Shown here: piece after piece, positions 27,364-28,246 of the stretch | Position numbering within the stretch: position 1 is the stretch's first letter | How the letters are laid out: the number at the start of each line of letters is the position of its first letter | Virus record (IMG/VR): IMGVR_UViG_3300024306_000071 | Location: 1-28,246 of that record | Origin: a virus | Strand: one strand, 5' to 3' | Length of the DNA stretch: 28,246 nt | Made by a program: the position numbers and the translations under genes | Notes under the pieces: generated by a model | What the model saw: only the letters and a program-made list of their open reading frames with translations | Told to the model about the DNA's origin: nothing | The model's database searches: none

Positions 27364-28246
27364 TTAGACAGCAGCGAGTGCTGCACCTTGAGACTTCCCT
27401 TTCTTTTTAGCTTTCTTACCCTTCGGCTCCAGCGTCACTTCCGGCTTCGGTGGGTTGAGCACCTCCTGGAACACCCCATCAAATTGTGCGGCAACCGTAT
27501 CCCAGTTGAACTGCTCGTCCGTTGCGCGGATGTAGCACAGCTCAGCGACGGCATCCAGCTTGTCCCGATCTTCGTAAAGTTCGTTGAGAATCTCTGCAAG
27601 GTGTTCGGCGGAGGGGCAGGGCATCTCACGGGCAAAGTTGGTATCCACATCAACGTGGTCACAACGGATCAACTTGCCGTAGCCCTCGAAGATCTCCTTG
27701 CAAGAGGTGTGATCAGGCACAACCTGTGCCACACGGCAGGCTGCGTGCTCAAAGTTGACCAGTCCCCAGCCTTCACCTTTACAGGTATTGACGCCCACAT
27801 CGACTGCTTGGTAAATGGTCTCCAGCATCTCGACGGGTACGGACGGCGGACCAGCAGTGGGGGAGGTCATGATGATGCGACCGTTGGGATCGAGGCCACG
27901 TTTCTGCATCTCACGTGCGAAGACCTGCATCACATCCCAGCCTTGGTCCTTGGTACCCATATGCAGGTACAGCTGGGTATCAGGTTTGTCCTTGGCAAAT
28001 TCAGCAAAGGCGTCGATGGTGATGTCGATCCGTTTGCGGAACTGGTTGCGGTTGCCATTGAAAACGATGAAGGTATCTTCTTTCAGGCCCAGCTTCTTAC
28101 GTGCTTCGATCTTGTCACCAGGCTTGAATTGACCAGCCGTCACACCGTGGGGGATGACGTGGATGGCCTTCTGGATGCCACCTTTAATGAATTCGTGGGC
28201 ACCAAATTCCGTATAGGAGACCACTGCGTCCAGTGATTGGCGGTAT
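27364..28246 (-). CDS. GT4-type glycosyltransferase (partial, 5' end outside)
   Basis: The frame is open to the right edge (residues read YRQSLDAVVSYTEFGAHEF at the edge), so the start and most of the N-terminal acceptor domain lie outside. The visible C-terminal Rossmann domain has FNGNRNQFRKRID (donor-binding loop), LYLHMG, and the EX7E motif in GEGWGLVNFEHAAC; HVIPHGV is also typical. The tail is Lys-rich (KGKKAKKKGKSQGAA). Such enzymes transfer sugars, for example to surface glycan or phage DNA. Terminator at 27303-27330. Confidence 0.85.
   Translation of the reverse strand, partial: YRQSLDAVVSYTEFGAHEFIKGGIQKAIHVIPHGVTAGQFKPGDKIEARKKLGLKEDTFIVFNGNRNQFRKRIDITIDAFAEFAKDKPDTQLYLHMGTKDQGWDVMQVFAREMQKRGLDPNGRIIMTSPTAGPPSVPVEMLETIYQAVDVGVNTCKGEGWGLVNFEHAACRVAQVVPDHTSCKEIFEGYGKLIRCDHVDVDTNFAREMPCPSAEHLAEILNELYEDRDKLDAVAELCYIRATDEQFNWDTVAAQFDGVFQEVLNPPKPEVTLEPKGKKAKKKGKSQGAALAAV

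Noticed and set aside
27388-28236. 282-codon plus-strand frame antisense to the glycosyltransferase
   Set aside because: The minus frame has glycosyltransferase motifs (EX7E) and a terminator; the plus frame has no recognisable domain.
1-28246. tRNA or rRNA genes
   Set aside because: Scanning the gaps by eye found no cloverleaf-like sequence or rRNA-like segment; a tRNA search program would be needed to exclude one fully.

Overview
The window reads as a stretch of a tailed double-stranded DNA phage (Caudoviricetes) that infects a cyanobacterium. The phage call rests on tail-fibre proteins, several peptidoglycan hydrolases of different families, phage-type small proteins (DUF3310 type, DUF7936 type, dCTP deaminase), HNH-type endonucleases, tight gene packing with ATGA/TAATG overlaps, and no ribosomal or host housekeeping genes. 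The cyanobacterial host call rests mainly on an NblA-like phycobilisome-degradation adaptor at 12845-13150, so the host should carry phycobilisomes. Morphology and exact lineage cannot be fixed from this window; no terminase, portal, sheath or tape measure is identifiable with certainty.

Layout. 1-7786 (+): virion genes. They start with the tail end of a gene and a 266-residue protein that both use strongly C/G-ending codons (probably very abundant particle proteins). Then come a helix-hairpin-helix protein, a terminator, an M23-like peptidase whose motifs are in circularly permuted order, two unknown proteins, a SleB-like hydrolase, an HNH homing-type gene inserted on the minus strand (4536-5162), and three more structural-type genes. 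7787-8627: a dyad-rich spacer, a short degenerate tyrosine-recombinase-like gene (+) and a convergent, overlapping excisionase-like gene (-). 8628-13150 (+): an HNH nuclease, an 899-residue repeat-bearing probable virion protein, two small basic proteins, a GH24 lysozyme and the NblA-like gene.

13138-16784 is mostly minus strand: a DUF3310 protein overlapping an unknown frame, a single plus gene (13867-14292), then a six-gene operon reading leftward from an HTH protein through two unknowns and a Dam-family-like protein to dCTP deaminase. 16827-24700 (+): a membrane protein, an 897-residue repetitive tail fibre, a second shorter fibre with the same repeat type, a glycine-rich adhesin-like protein, two A-rich 2OG-Fe(II) oxygenase-like genes, a DUF7936-type protein, a two-domain GH73/M15 endolysin and a small protein. 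24701-27102 (-): a tightly overlapping operon of six genes, two of them His-Me/HNH-like. 27103-27363: a regulatory spacer with repeated octamers and a minus-strand terminator. 27364-28246 (-): a GT4-type glycosyltransferase cut by the window edge.

Working together: the structural genes build particle and host-recognition fibres; at least four proteins attack peptidoglycan (two in the virion cluster, two in lysis-like positions); NblA-like protein, dCTP deaminase and the Dam-like protein act on host or nucleotide metabolism. The most unusual features are the permuted M23 domain, the recombinase/excisionase remnant, the NblA-like gene, and perfect hairpins that end exactly at start codons (939 and 12161) and mask or bridge the ribosome binding site.
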